DNA of 64,000 nt from AC-32 sp963717725. Its GTDB lineage: Bacteria > Actinomycetota > Thermoleophilia > Gaiellales > Gaiellaceae. The first letter of the stretch is position 1. Each line of letters starts with the position of its first letter. This document shows, piece after piece, positions 40,992-50,775 of this stretch. The DNA is taken from the NCBI GenBank assembly GCA_963717725.1, contig CAVQWS010000026.1:124001-188000 (forward strand), read 5' to 3'. The notes under the pieces are model-generated. The model saw nothing but the letters and a program-made list of their open reading frames with translations, was not told where the DNA came from and ran no database searches. The position numbers were made by a program, and so were the translations under genes.

Positions 40992-42707
40992 CTACCCGCG
41001 CCAGCGGTTTGTAATCGGCGTCCGCCTGTCGCGCCCGAAGGCCTTGGGCGTGAGACGCACGCCGGGTGGGGCCTGGCGGCGCTTGTACTCGGCGCGGTCG
41101 ATCAGCGCGAGCGCGCGTTCGACGACGTCGGCGTCGAAGCCGTCCTGCGAGAGCTCTTCGCGCGAGCGGTCCTGCTCGACGTAGGCCTCGAGCACGCGGT
41201 CGAGGGCCGGGTAAGGCGGGAGCGAGTCCTCGTCGAGCTGGTCGTCGCGCAGCTCGGCGCTCGGCGCGCGCTCGATGATGGTCGCGGGGATCAACTCTCT
41301 GCCGGCGCGCTCGTTCAGGTGCCGCGCTAGGCGGAAGACGTCCGTCTTGAAGACGTCCTTCAGCAGCGCGAAGCCGCCGGCCATGTCGCCGTAGAGAGTC
41401 GCGTATCCCACCGAGAGCTCGGACTTGTTTCCAGTCGCGACCACGAGCCAGCCGAACTTGTTCGAGAGCGCCATCAGCAGGACGCCGCGGATCCGCGCCT
41501 GCAGATTCTCCTCGGCCAGGTCGGGCAGCCGGCCGGCGAAGCTCTCGGCCAGGATCGAGTCGAAGGCATCGACCGCTCCGTGGATCGGCAGCTCCCGAAA
41601 GTCGGTGCCGAGATTCTCGGCCAGCCGCCGCGCGTCGCCTCGCGTCGCCTCAGAGGAGTAGCGCGACGGCATCGAGACGCAGTGCACACGATCCGCGCCG
41701 AGCGCTTCGACCGCTAGCGCCGCGGTCAGCGCCGAGTCGATCCCGCCCGAGACGCCGACGACGATCTCGCTGAAGCCGTTCTTGCCCACGTAGTCGCGCA
41801 GCCCCAGTTCGAGGGCGAGGCGCATCTGCTCGAGCTCGCCCAGCCGCCCGGCGAGGAACGGCTCGATCCGGTCGTCGTGGGAACGGCAGTCGCCGAGCTG
41901 CACGACCGGCACATCGGGCACAACGCCTCGTTCGCGAGCAAGCGCCCGGCGCCGTACGTCCCTGAGCCTGCGCCCGACGGCGTCGGCGGGGTCGATGTCC
42001 ACGACCAGCAGCGCCTCCTCGAACCCGGGTGCCCGGGCGAGCACGTGGCCCTCCTCGTCGAGCACGAGCGAGTGGCCGTCGAAGATCAGCTCGTCCTGGC
42101 CGCCGACGGCGTTGCAGAAAGCGACGAAGCAGGCGTTGTCGCGCGCGCGTGTCGCAAACATCTCCTCTCGCTCGCGATCGCGGAGGGTGTGGAACGGCGA
42201 GGCTGAGATGTTGGTCAGGAGCTGCGCTCCGGCCAGCGCCAGCTCGGTCGCCGGCGGCCCCGGCTGCCACATGTCCTCGCAGATGGTCGGGCCGACGAGC
42301 GTGCCGCCGAGCTCGAGCAGCAGCAGGTCGCGCGCGGGCGCGAAGTAGCGGTCCTCGTCGAAGACGCCGTAGTTCGGGAGGAAGCGCTTGCGGTAGACGG
42401 CCTTCACCTCGCCCTCGGCGCAGACCGCGCACGCGTTGAAGAGATCCCGGTCGAAGTGGGGGAAGCCGATGAGGGCGACGAGGCCATGCGTCTCGCGGGC
42501 GATCTCCTCCAGCGATTCCTCCGCCGCGCGGATGAAGCCCGGCCGCAGAAGCAGATCCTCGGGTGGGTAGGAAGTGACGGCCAGCTCCGGCAACAGCACG
42601 AGGTCGGCCTCGGCGCCGCGGGCCTCCGCGATCGCCTGCAGGGAGCGCTCGCGGTTGCCGTCGAGATCGCCGACGGTCGTGTTGATCTGGGCGAGCGCGA
42701 GTCTCAT
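40992..42707 (-). CDS. nadE: Glutamine-dependent NAD+ synthetase
   Basis: A 571-residue two-domain enzyme: deamido-NAD + ATP + glutamine to NAD. N-terminal nitrilase-type glutaminase: Glu41 (LPELAVTSYPPED), Lys107 and Cys143 (TICEDMWQ). C-terminal synthetase with the P-loop SGGIDS (317-322), VATGNKSELSVGY and KTDVFRLA. ATG 42707 follows the -10 hexamer TAGTCT by 7 bases, and that hexamer lies inside a 29-bp palindrome (42707-42735), a probable repressor site. Confidence 0.95.
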   Translation of the reverse strand: MRLALAQINTTVGDLDGNRERSLQAIAEARGAEADLVLLPELAVTSYPPEDLLLRPGFIRAAEESLEEIARETHGLVALIGFPHFDRDLFNACAVCAEGEVKAVYRKRFLPNYGVFDEDRYFAPARDLLLLELGGTLVGPTICEDMWQPGPPATELALAGAQLLTNISASPFHTLRDREREEMFATRARDNACFVAFCNAVGGQDELIFDGHSLVLDEEGHVLARAPGFEEALLVVDIDPADAVGRRLRDVRRRALARERGVVPDVPVVQLGDCRSHDDRIEPFLAGRLGELEQMRLALELGLRDYVGKNGFSEIVVGVSGGIDSALTAALAVEALGADRVHCVSMPSRYSSEATRGDARRLAENLGTDFRELPIHGAVDAFDSILAESFAGRLPDLAEENLQARIRGVLLMALSNKFGWLVVATGNKSELSVGYATLYGDMAGGFALLKDVFKTDVFRLARHLNERAGRELIPATIIERAPSAELRDDQLDEDSLPPYPALDRVLEAYVEQDRSREELSQDGFDADVVERALALIDRAEYKRRQAPPGVRLTPKAFGRDRRTPITNRWRG

Positions 42708-42735
42708 AGGTTTTAGACTACCAGTCGAAAACCTA
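42707..42735 (-). promoter_or_regulatory. Palindromic operator over the nadE promoter
   Basis: TAGGTTTT-A-GACT-ACC-AGTC-G-AAAACCTA: outer arms of 8 bp and inner arms of 4 bp are perfectly complementary. On the minus strand the site contains the -10 (TAGTCT) and reaches the A of the nadE ATG. The TAGTC/GACTA core resembles operators described for NrtR-type NAD regulators; that link is inference. Confidence 0.65.
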
Positions 42736-42736
42736 G

Positions 42737-42766
42737 CTAGCGCTGGAGCCGCTAGCGCTGGAGCCG
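42737..42766. repeat. Tandem 15-bp duplication at the 3' end of the SDR gene
   Basis: Two exact copies of CTAGCGCTGGAGCCG. On the minus strand each reads Arg-Leu-Gln-Arg-stop, so the last four codons and stop of the SDR gene are repeated just downstream. Confidence 0.85.
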
Positions 42767-43508
42767 GATGGCATTGAGGTCGTTCGCGCGAATCTCGTCG
42801 GTACGCCGGATCAGATCCTCGATGTCGTCGTGCTCGGCGTGGAGGTACCGGCCTGCGAGCGCGTCCGCCCGGCCCGAGGCGAGCACCCGCACGAGCTGCG
42901 GCGCGAGCTCCGGCGGCGTCCAAGGCGCGTCGTCCGGGAAGTTTCCGCCCGTCATCTCCGTCTTCACCAGGCCGGGGCTGATGAAGAAGACCGGGATGCG
43001 GCCCGCGAGCTCGTTGGCGAGCGTCTCCCCGTAACGGCAGACGGCTGCCTTGCTCGTCGGGTAGGGGGTGCTGTGTGCGCCGGGAAGGTAGGCCGCGCCG
43101 CTGCCGGTGATCACGATGCGGCCGGCGCCGCGCTCGAGCATGTCCGGGATCACGGCGCTGCAGCAGAGATGGACGCCGAGGACGTTCACCTCGAGCACGT
43201 GCCACCACTCGTCGGGATCGACCTCCCAGGTCGGACCGTCCGGCCCGCCGATGCCGGCGTTGGCGACGAGCAGGTCGATCGGCCCGAGCTCGCTCTCGGC
43301 CTGGATGGCCATCGCGTCCACGGACGCTCGGTCGCTCACGTCGACCTCGAGCGGCACGCCCCCGATCTCGCGGGCGACGTGTTCGACCTGCGCGCGCGTG
43401 CGAGCCGCGACGGCCACGTGCGCGCCAGCGTCCGCGAGCTCTCGCGCGATCCCGGCGCCGATCCCGCGCCCGCCGCCGGTGACGAGGGCGACCTGTCCGT
43501 CGAGGCGG

Positions 43509-43525
<17 letters not shown>
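42752..43525 (-). CDS. Short-chain dehydrogenase/reductase
   Basis: A 257-residue classical SDR: TGGGRGIG (16-23) for NAD(P), NAG at about 89-91, Ser near ITGSGAAY, and the YPTSK active-site Tyr-Lys pair. It looks like FabG-type or clavaldehyde-like reductases; substrate unknown. It overlaps the upstream acyl-CoA synthetase gene by 17 bp and probably works on its product. Confidence 0.88.
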
Positions 43526-45446
<1,921 letters not shown>

Positions 45447-45461
45447 GCCGGCAAGCGTAAC

Positions 45462-45506
45462 TTGACCCTTTCGGCTAGTGCCCGCTAAGCTAGTGACAAC
45501 TAACTT
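45462..45506 (+). promoter_or_regulatory. Promoter and TetR-type operator of the MFS-TetR operon
   Basis: TTGACC (45462-45467) and TAAGCT (45486-45491) at 18-bp spacing form the promoter. A 20-bp imperfect palindrome AAGCTAGTGACAACTAACTT (45487-45506) covers the -10 and the start point; a partial copy CTAGTGCCCGCTAA precedes it. The TetR gene downstream is the obvious candidate ligand-controlled repressor. Confidence 0.6.
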
Positions 45507-45523
45507 TCGAGCCGGGAGGCAGC

Positions 45524-46963
45524 GTGCGAGCGAGGATCTTCGCCGAGGAGAACAAGAAGTGGTGGACGCTGGGCGCGGTCGCGTTCGGCCTCTTCATGAT
45601 CATGCTCGACAACACGATCGTGAACGTGGCGCTGCCGTCGATCCAGCGCGACCTGCACATCGGCATCTCCGAGCTCGAGTGGGTCGTGAACGGCTACGCG
45701 CTCACCTTCGCGGTGCTGATGCTGACCGGCGGCAAGCTCGCCGACCTCTTCGGCCGTCGGTTCATCTTCATCGTCGGACTCGTGATCTTCACCGCTGCCT
45801 CGCTCGCCTGCGGGCTCGCCCCGAGTGCCGGCTTTCTGATCGGCGCGCGGGTCGTGCAGGGCGCCGGGTCGGCGCTGATGAACCCGGCGACGCTCTCGAT
45901 CATCACGGCCACCTTCCCGCCGCGGCAGCGCGGGATGGCGATCGGAATCTGGGCCGGTGTCTCGGCGCTCGCGCTCGCGATCGGGCCGCTCGTCGGCGGC
46001 GTGATCACCGAGCAGATCAGCTGGAACTGGATCTTCTTCATCAACGTCCCGGTCGGGATCCTGGCGATCGTTGTCGCGCGCCTCGTGATCCGGGAATCGC
46101 GCGACACCTCCGCCGAGCAGCGGCTCGACCTGCCCGGCCTGCTCAGCTCGGGAATCGGCCTGTTCGCGCTCACGTACGCGTTGATCGAGGCGAACAGCTA
46201 CGGCTGGACCTCGGCCCGCATCCTCACGCTGTTCGCGATCGCGGTCGTGGCACTCGTCGCGTTCGTGCTGCTCGAGCTGCACCAGCGCGTGCCGATGCTC
46301 GACGTCACGCTCTTCCGCAACCCCACCTTCGCGGGCGCGAACACGGTGATGCTGCTCGTTGCGCTGGCGATGTTCGGCGTCTTCTTCTACGTCTCGCTGT
46401 TCGTGCAGAACGTGCTCGGCTACTCGCCGACGCAGGCGGGTGCGACGTTCCTGCCGATGACGCTCTGCGTCGTCGTGCTGGCGCCGATCGCCGGCCGCAT
46501 CAGCGATCGCTACGGGGCGCGCTGGCTGATCGCCGCCGGGATGACGCTCGTCGCCGGCTCGCTCGTGATCTTTGCGCAGCTGGACCAGAGCTCGACCTTC
46601 TGGAACATCCTCCCGGGCTTGGTGATCGGCGGCGCCGGGATGGCGATGTCGATGGCGCCGACGACCGCGACGGCCATGCACGCGGTCGCCGTCGACAAGG
46701 CGGGCGTCGGTTCGGCGGTGCTGAACAGCGCGCGCCAGGTGGGTGGCTCGCTCGGGATCGCGGTGATGGGCGCGATCGTGGCGACCTATGTCCACGTCGC
46801 GCCGACCGACCCGAGGTGGGTGGGTCAGTTCGTCGACGGGTTCCAGCACGCCCTGCTCGTCGCCGCGTGCATCGCGTTCTCGGCGGCGATCGTGGCGGCC
46901 GTGCTCCTGCGCAAGCCCGAGCACGCCGAGGAGGCGAGTCACTCGGTGGAGCTCGCGGCGTGA
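45524..46963 (+). CDS. MFS drug efflux transporter, DHA2 (EmrB/QacA) family
   Basis: A 479-residue transporter with 14 hydrophobic helices. MLDNTIVNVALPSI in helix 1 and GGKLADLFGRR between helices 2 and 3 are DHA2 hallmarks; helix 5 carries GPLVGGVI (antiporter motif C). GTG 45524 behind GGGAGG. Co-translated with a TetR regulator (GTGA overlap), so it is a regulated pump for toxic compounds. Confidence 0.93.
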   Translation: MRARIFAEENKKWWTLGAVAFGLFMIMLDNTIVNVALPSIQRDLHIGISELEWVVNGYALTFAVLMLTGGKLADLFGRRFIFIVGLVIFTAASLACGLAPSAGFLIGARVVQGAGSALMNPATLSIITATFPPRQRGMAIGIWAGVSALALAIGPLVGGVITEQISWNWIFFINVPVGILAIVVARLVIRESRDTSAEQRLDLPGLLSSGIGLFALTYALIEANSYGWTSARILTLFAIAVVALVAFVLLELHQRVPMLDVTLFRNPTFAGANTVMLLVALAMFGVFFYVSLFVQNVLGYSPTQAGATFLPMTLCVVVLAPIAGRISDRYGARWLIAAGMTLVAGSLVIFAQLDQSSTFWNILPGLVIGGAGMAMSMAPTTATAMHAVAVDKAGVGSAVLNSARQVGGSLGIAVMGAIVATYVHVAPTDPRWVGQFVDGFQHALLVAACIAFSAAIVAAVLLRKPEHAEEASHSVELAA

Positions 46964-47553
46964 GCTCGCGCCTCTCGGGGCCGGAGCGCCGCCAGGCGGT
47001 CGTCGAGACGGCCTGCCGCGTCTTCGCCAAGAGCAGCTACCGCGGCTCGACCACCGCGCAGATCGCCCGCGAGACCGGCGTCACCGAGCCGGTGCTCTAC
47101 CGCCACTTCGCCTCGAAGCGCGAGCTCTACCTCGCCTGCCTGGACGCGGTCTGGGAGCGCGTGCGCCTGCTCTGGGACAAGGCGCTCGAACGCGAGGAGG
47201 AGCCGTCGAACTGGCTGAGGGCGATCGGCAAGGCCTACCTCGAAGAGCGCGGCGCGGCCCGGATCGTGATGGTCGACCTCTGGATCCAGGCGCTGACCGA
47301 GGCCGCCGACGACGCCGAGATCCGCCGCGCGCTCCGCGCGCAGCTGCGCGAGGTGCACAACTTCGTCGCCGACGTGATCCGCCGGGCCCAGGCTGGAGGC
47401 GGCATTGTGTCCGACCGCGACGCCGACGCGGAGGCCTGGATCTTCATCTCGCTTGGACTGCTCTCGACGATCGACCGCCGCCTCGGCAACCTCGTCGGCG
47501 ACGATTTCGACGACATCGTTGCCTCACGCCGGGCCTGGATGACCGGGAACTAA
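46960..47553 (+). CDS. TetR-family transcriptional repressor
   Basis: A 197-residue regulator. N-terminal HTH about 8-55: VVETACRVFAKSSYRGSTTAQ, then EPVLYRHFASKRELY, the typical TetR recognition helix. The rest is an all-helical ligand domain. GTG 46960 overlaps the pump gene stop. Expected to bind the palindrome at 45487-45506 and to release it upon binding a pump substrate. Confidence 0.92.
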   Translation: MSSRLSGPERRQAVVETACRVFAKSSYRGSTTAQIARETGVTEPVLYRHFASKRELYLACLDAVWERVRLLWDKALEREEEPSNWLRAIGKAYLEERGAARIVMVDLWIQALTEAADDAEIRRALRAQLREVHNFVADVIRRAQAGGGIVSDRDADAEAWIFISLGLLSTIDRRLGNLVGDDFDDIVASRRAWMTGN

Positions 47554-47585
47554 CCGCTCTCGGGCGACGGCGAGCGGCCGCCGCA

Positions 47586-47602
47586 GGCCGGCTTTGCCGG
47601 CC
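47586..47602 (+). terminator. Hairpin after the TetR gene
   Basis: GGCCGGC-TTT-GCCGGCC, 33 bases after the stop at 47553. No U-tract. A further hairpin at 47702-47726 (CCGGGGGAA/TTCCCCCGG) lies before the strong terminator at 47737. Confidence 0.4.
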
Positions 47603-47728
47603 GTGAGGCTCAACAAGCAATGAAAACCGCTCGCCCGACGTGCCCTTGGCCGGCATGGTGAGCGCGCTGAGCTCCGCTGACGTCTCGCAAGGAGGGGGGA
47701 ACCGGGGGAACCAGGGTTTCCCCCGGAC

Positions 47729-47904
47729 CAAAAAAGAAGCCCCCGGCTGCGGCTCCGGGGGCTTTTTGGTTTTTGCGCTTTTGTGAGAGGCGACGGCCCG
47801 AAGGCCTTGGCTCTGCGGCCCAGCCACAACCTTCGGGCCTTCCGTCGCCGTCTCTGGCGCGCCCCTTGCATCCCGTAAGCCTGGCGTCCGGCTGGGTGCA
47901 AGGT
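47729..47904 (-). ncRNA. Candidate independent small RNA (about 175 nt)
   Basis: A complete transcription unit without a convincing reading frame: promoter (47911-47939), predicted start at A 47904, and a strong intrinsic terminator. Predicted folding on the minus strand: hairpin 1, CCTTGCA/TGCAAGG closing AGCC/GGCT (about 47864-47903); hairpin 2, GGCGAC/GTCGCC then GGCCCGAAGG/CCTTCGGGCC and TGGCT/AGCCA at the tip (about 70 nt); then the terminator stem. It does not contain the tmRNA, RNase P, SRP or known riboswitch signature words. Divergent from the HTH-TPR regulator gene. Family unknown. Confidence 0.6.
47731..47775. terminator. Strong bidirectional intrinsic terminator
   Basis: 10-bp stem AAGCCCCCGG/CCGGGGGCTT (47737-47746, 47755-47764) with an 8-base loop, AAAAAG on the left and TTTGGTTTTTG on the right. 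On the minus strand it ends the candidate small RNA with TTCTTTTTT; on the plus strand it can end the MFS-TetR transcript. Confidence 0.9.
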
Positions 47905-47910
47905 GGACGG

Positions 47911-47939
47911 AATATAGACCTGTCCGAAGCAGCCGTCAA
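47911..47939 (-). promoter_or_regulatory. Sigma-70-type promoter of the small RNA
   Basis: On the minus strand TTGACG (47934-47939) and TATATT (47911-47916) are separated by exactly 17 bases, the best consensus promoter in the window. The -35 lies within one of the GTCAAGT repeats. Confidence 0.75.
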
Positions 47940-48046
47940 GTAGCTCGGTCAAGTGATTTTAGTTTCCGCCAGTTCACCCCATTTGCGGCTCTCTTATGAC
48001 CTTTTTGGGGGATATTCCGAAACAGACACTTGCGCATCAGTCAAGT
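47935..48046. promoter_or_regulatory. GTCAAGT repeats between the small RNA and the regulator gene
   Basis: GTCAAGT occurs at 47935-47941, 47948-47954 (13-bp pitch) and 48040-48046; the last pairs with ACTTG at 48028-48032 as ACTTG-N9-CAAGT. The first copy covers the small RNA's -35. This arrangement suits binding of the adjacent XRE-type regulator; no clear -35/-10 for the regulator gene itself was found. Confidence 0.45.
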
Positions 48047-48073
48047 ATCCGTTTCACTTCGCCCTGCAGGCTT

Positions 48074-49426
48074 ATGTCCTCCCGCATGTCCGCAACCCGC
48101 CAGCTTCGCCCCGCCGCCCAGCCCGGTAGCGCCCGCCTTGGCGAGCGCGTTCGCCAGCTGCGCGTGGCCGCGGGGCTGACGCAGACCGATCTCGCCGGCA
48201 ACCGTTTCTCCAAGGAGTACGTCAGCCAGATCGAGCGCGGGAAGACCAGGCCCACGCGCGAGACGATCGAGTGGCTCGCCGGCAAGCTCGGCGTCGATGC
48301 CGGCTTCCTCGAGCGCGGTGTCTCCGCCGACGAGCGCAGCCGCGTCGAGACGATGCTGGCCCGCGCCGAGGCGCTGACGAACGCCGAGCGCTACGACGAG
48401 TCGATCGGGGAGTACGACAACCTCCAGACGGCGCTGCTCTCCACGGGCGCTGTCGACCTCGAGGTCAGGGCGCTCTCCGGCCGGGCCTGGGCGCTCGTCC
48501 AGGGCGGCGACGTCCGCGGTGGTATCGCGGTCTACGAACAGGCCCGCCCGCTGACCGAGCGTCCCGAGTTCTCGGACATCGACCGGGCCGACCTGCTCTA
48601 TCGGCTGGGCTTCTGCCGTTACATGCTTTCGAGCAACGCCACCGCGCTCGGCCTCTTCAACGAGGCGCTCGCGCTTGCGGACGGCTCCGGCCTTCCGTGC
48701 GACTCGCTCCGCGCCGAGATCTTCCATTCCCGCGCGCTGTGCTACCGCAAGCAGCGCGACTACGAAGCCGCGCGCGAGGACGTCGAGCGCGCGCTCGAGC
48801 TCGCCGAGGCGCTGGACGACCGGCGCACGATGGCGGATGTCTTCCTGCACGCCTCGCTGGTCGCCGAGCGGATGGGCCAGTGGGTGCTCGCCCGCAGCTA
48901 CGCCGAGCGGGCCCGCGGGCACTACCAGGAGCTGAACGACGGCCGGAAGATCGCCGGCGTCCTGAACAACCTCGGCGGCCTGAACCTGCTGCTCGGCCGG
49001 CCGGAGCAGGCGATCGAGCACCTGAAGGCATCGTTCAGCGCCGCGCTCGAGGTGGACAGCATCGAGAAGGCCGCCCAGGCGGAAGGCTCGCTGGCGACCG
49101 TGCACCTGCACCTCGGCGACTGGGACCAGGCGGAGCAGCTGGCGCGTCACGCGCTCTCGCTGCTGACCGACCGAGAGGATTACCTGCACGAGATCGCGCC
49201 GACCCAGCTCGTCCTGGGGCGCGCGCTCATGGAGCAGGACAAGCTCGAGGAGGCCGAGCAATGGCTCCGCGCCTCCGACTCGAGTGCCGAGCGACTGGAG
49301 TCGATCGGCCATCGAGCGGCTGCGTGGATCGCCCTCGGCGACCTCGAGACCCGACGGAACAATCAGCCTGAGGCGGCCAAGTTGTACCGGCGCGCTGCCG
49401 AGGCACTACAGGATGTCCGCTTCTAA
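48074..49426 (+). CDS. HTH-TPR regulator, RRNPP-like architecture
   Basis: A 450-residue cytoplasmic protein. Residues about 22-80 are an XRE/Cro-type helix-turn-helix (LGERVRQLRVAAGLTQTDLA, SKEYVSQIERGKTRPT). The remaining 370 residues are tandem TPR-type helix pairs, e.g. AEALTNAERYDESIGEYDNL, SRALCYRKQRDYEAAREDVE and LAPTQLVLG-like repeats up to the end (NQPEAAKLYRRAAEAL). This is the domain order of PlcR, NprR, Rgg and AimR, peptide-responsive regulators. The gene is followed after 19 bp by a 40-codon gene for a secreted-type peptide. Start ATG 48074 or 48086; neither has a strong ribosome site. Confidence 0.85.
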   Translation: MSSRMSATRQLRPAAQPGSARLGERVRQLRVAAGLTQTDLAGNRFSKEYVSQIERGKTRPTRETIEWLAGKLGVDAGFLERGVSADERSRVETMLARAEALTNAERYDESIGEYDNLQTALLSTGAVDLEVRALSGRAWALVQGGDVRGGIAVYEQARPLTERPEFSDIDRADLLYRLGFCRYMLSSNATALGLFNEALALADGSGLPCDSLRAEIFHSRALCYRKQRDYEAAREDVERALELAEALDDRRTMADVFLHASLVAERMGQWVLARSYAERARGHYQELNDGRKIAGVLNNLGGLNLLLGRPEQAIEHLKASFSAALEVDSIEKAAQAEGSLATVHLHLGDWDQAEQLARHALSLLTDREDYLHEIAPTQLVLGRALMEQDKLEEAEQWLRASDSSAERLESIGHRAAAWIALGDLETRRNNQPEAAKLYRRAAEALQDVRF

Positions 49427-49445
49427 GGAGCCGAAGGAGGTGAAT

Positions 49446-49568
49446 ATGAACAAGGCACGCGCGATCTCTTTCGTGGTCACGTTGTCGGTGCTGGTGGCGT
49501 CATCTTCCGGCTTCGCACGTGGACTCAGCTTCTTGTGCGGAAGGGGCAGCAGCTGGGTGGAGTGGTAG
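49446..49568 (+). CDS. Signal-peptide-bearing micropeptide, candidate signalling pro-peptide
   Basis: Forty residues starting at ATG 49446 behind AAGGAGGTGAAT, a near-perfect Shine-Dalgarno with ideal spacing. MNKARAISF is a basic n-region, VVTLSVLVASSSG a hydrophobic core, and GFA a plausible signal-peptidase site, leaving RGLSFLCGRGSSWVEW. The mature part has one Cys and two Trp and no lipobox. It follows the HTH-TPR gene by 19 bp and precedes a stable hairpin, so the two form one operon in the order seen for plcR-papR and nprR-nprX. Confidence 0.75.
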   Translation: MNKARAISFVVTLSVLVASSSGFARGLSFLCGRGSSWVEW

Positions 49569-49580
49569 GCCACCACAGGC

Positions 49581-49613
49581 GCGTTCGGAGCGGGGTCTGA
49601 TGGCTCCGAACGC
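49581..49613 (+). terminator. Stable hairpin ending the regulator-peptide operon
   Basis: Perfect 11-bp stem GCGTTCGGAGC/GCTCCGAACGC with an 11-base loop, 12 bases after the peptide stop. No U-tract follows, so termination may need Rho or the hairpin may protect the 3' end. Confidence 0.6.
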
Positions 49614-49699
49614 AGCCGGCCCGTGTCGAGCCGCGCTCCTGCTCAGCGGTTCCACGCGGATCTGACCGGTGGCTCCAGGACCCTGGCTAGACTCGGCTC

Positions 49700-50587
49700 G
49701 TGGGCCGCGTCGTCGCCGTCCTCATCGCGGTAGCGGCTCTTGGCGGGGGTTGCGGTAGTTCTCGCACCGCCGGCGGCCTCGCTCTCGATTCGATCCTCGA
49801 CCGTCCAGGCCCGGATATCGGCGTCACCGCGGGTGCATCCGAGTTCGTGCCTGGCGCGGTTCGCTTCCCGTTCCTCGTGATCGACAACAACGCGAAGCCG
49901 GTCGAGCGCGAGGCGGCGACGGTCTGGGTGGCGAGGAGCCGGAGGGGCACGCCGTTCGAGCGGGTCAGCGCGAAGCTCGAGCCGGTCGGCGTGCCGGGCC
50001 GCTCCGAGCCCGCTTTCGGCGGCGTGACCAAGATCTACGTGGCGCACCTACGCATCCCGAAGGCGGGCCGCTACTGGCTCGTCGCGCAGCCGAACGGCGT
50101 GAAGCTGCAGGCACTCGGCGCGCTCGACGTCTCGGCGCGCTCACGCAGCGTCGCCGTCGGCGCCGGCGCCCCACGATCGGACACGCCGACCCTGGCGACG
50201 GCACCGGCCGCGCAGATCACGACGAGCAGCCCGCCCGACCTGCCGCTCCTGCGCTACTCGGTCGCCGGCTCGCTCGCGGCCCACAAACCCTTCGTCGTCA
50301 CCTTTGCGACGCCGAAGTTCTGCACGAGCCGCACCTGCGGGCCGGTGGTCGACGTAGTCGAGGCCGCCCGCCGGCAGTTCGCGGCGCGCGGGGTCCGCTT
50401 CATGCATGTCGAGGTCTTCCAGGACAACGACCCGAGGCGCGGCTACAACCGCTGGATGCGCCAGTGGGGTCTCGCGAGCGAGCCGTGGGTCTTCCTCGTC
50501 GGGCGCGATGGCCGGGTAAAGGCGAAGTTCGAGGGCTCGGTCTCGGAGGCCGAGCTCGCCGCCGCGATCCGGGCGCACCTGGAATGA
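49700..50587 (+). CDS. Exported thioredoxin-fold protein
   Basis: A 295-residue protein with an N-terminal hydrophobic segment (3-17) and Cys18 in GGGC, a weak lipobox, so it is probably a lipoprotein. Residues about 40-140 form a beta domain; about 190-295 form a thioredoxin-like domain with FCTSRTCGP, a C-x4-C pair in place of C-x2-C, and EPWVFLVGRDGRVKAKFEG, the cis-Pro region and last strands. May be a redox or copper-delivery protein similar to ScoI. GTG 49700 is 6 bases after TAGACT (leaderless). Confidence 0.75.
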   Translation: MGRVVAVLIAVAALGGGCGSSRTAGGLALDSILDRPGPDIGVTAGASEFVPGAVRFPFLVIDNNAKPVEREAATVWVARSRRGTPFERVSAKLEPVGVPGRSEPAFGGVTKIYVAHLRIPKAGRYWLVAQPNGVKLQALGALDVSARSRSVAVGAGAPRSDTPTLATAPAAQITTSSPPDLPLLRYSVAGSLAAHKPFVVTFATPKFCTSRTCGPVVDVVEAARRQFAARGVRFMHVEVFQDNDPRRGYNRWMRQWGLASEPWVFLVGRDGRVKAKFEGSVSEAELAAAIRAHLE

Positions 50588-50653
50588 GAGGAATCGAGCC
50601 GATCGTCACGAACCGGGCGGGGCAGAAACCCAAGCTCCTCCTCTCCCCTAGGT

Positions 50654-50680
50654 GACGGCGGCTTCGGCCGTCGTCGCCTT
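50654..50680 (+). terminator. Probable terminator before selD
   Basis: GACGGC-GGCTTCG-GCCGTC followed by GTCGCCTTT, about 65 bases after the preceding stop. A weak GGGAAT-N18-GTA element follows at 50689-50715. Confidence 0.45.
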
Positions 50681-50775
50681 TCCGGAGCGGGAATACCGGC
50701 GAACCGTTCGTCGTACATGGACGAAAGCACGAACGATCCCTACAGTTCCCGAATCCGATTTCAGGAGACGCCGCC

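Noticed and set aside
47610..47939. Minus-strand open frame of about 110 codons over the small RNA locus
   Set aside because: It spans the terminator and hairpins, has no ribosome site and shows Arg/Gly-rich shadow composition; the promoter-hairpin-terminator unit explains the region better.
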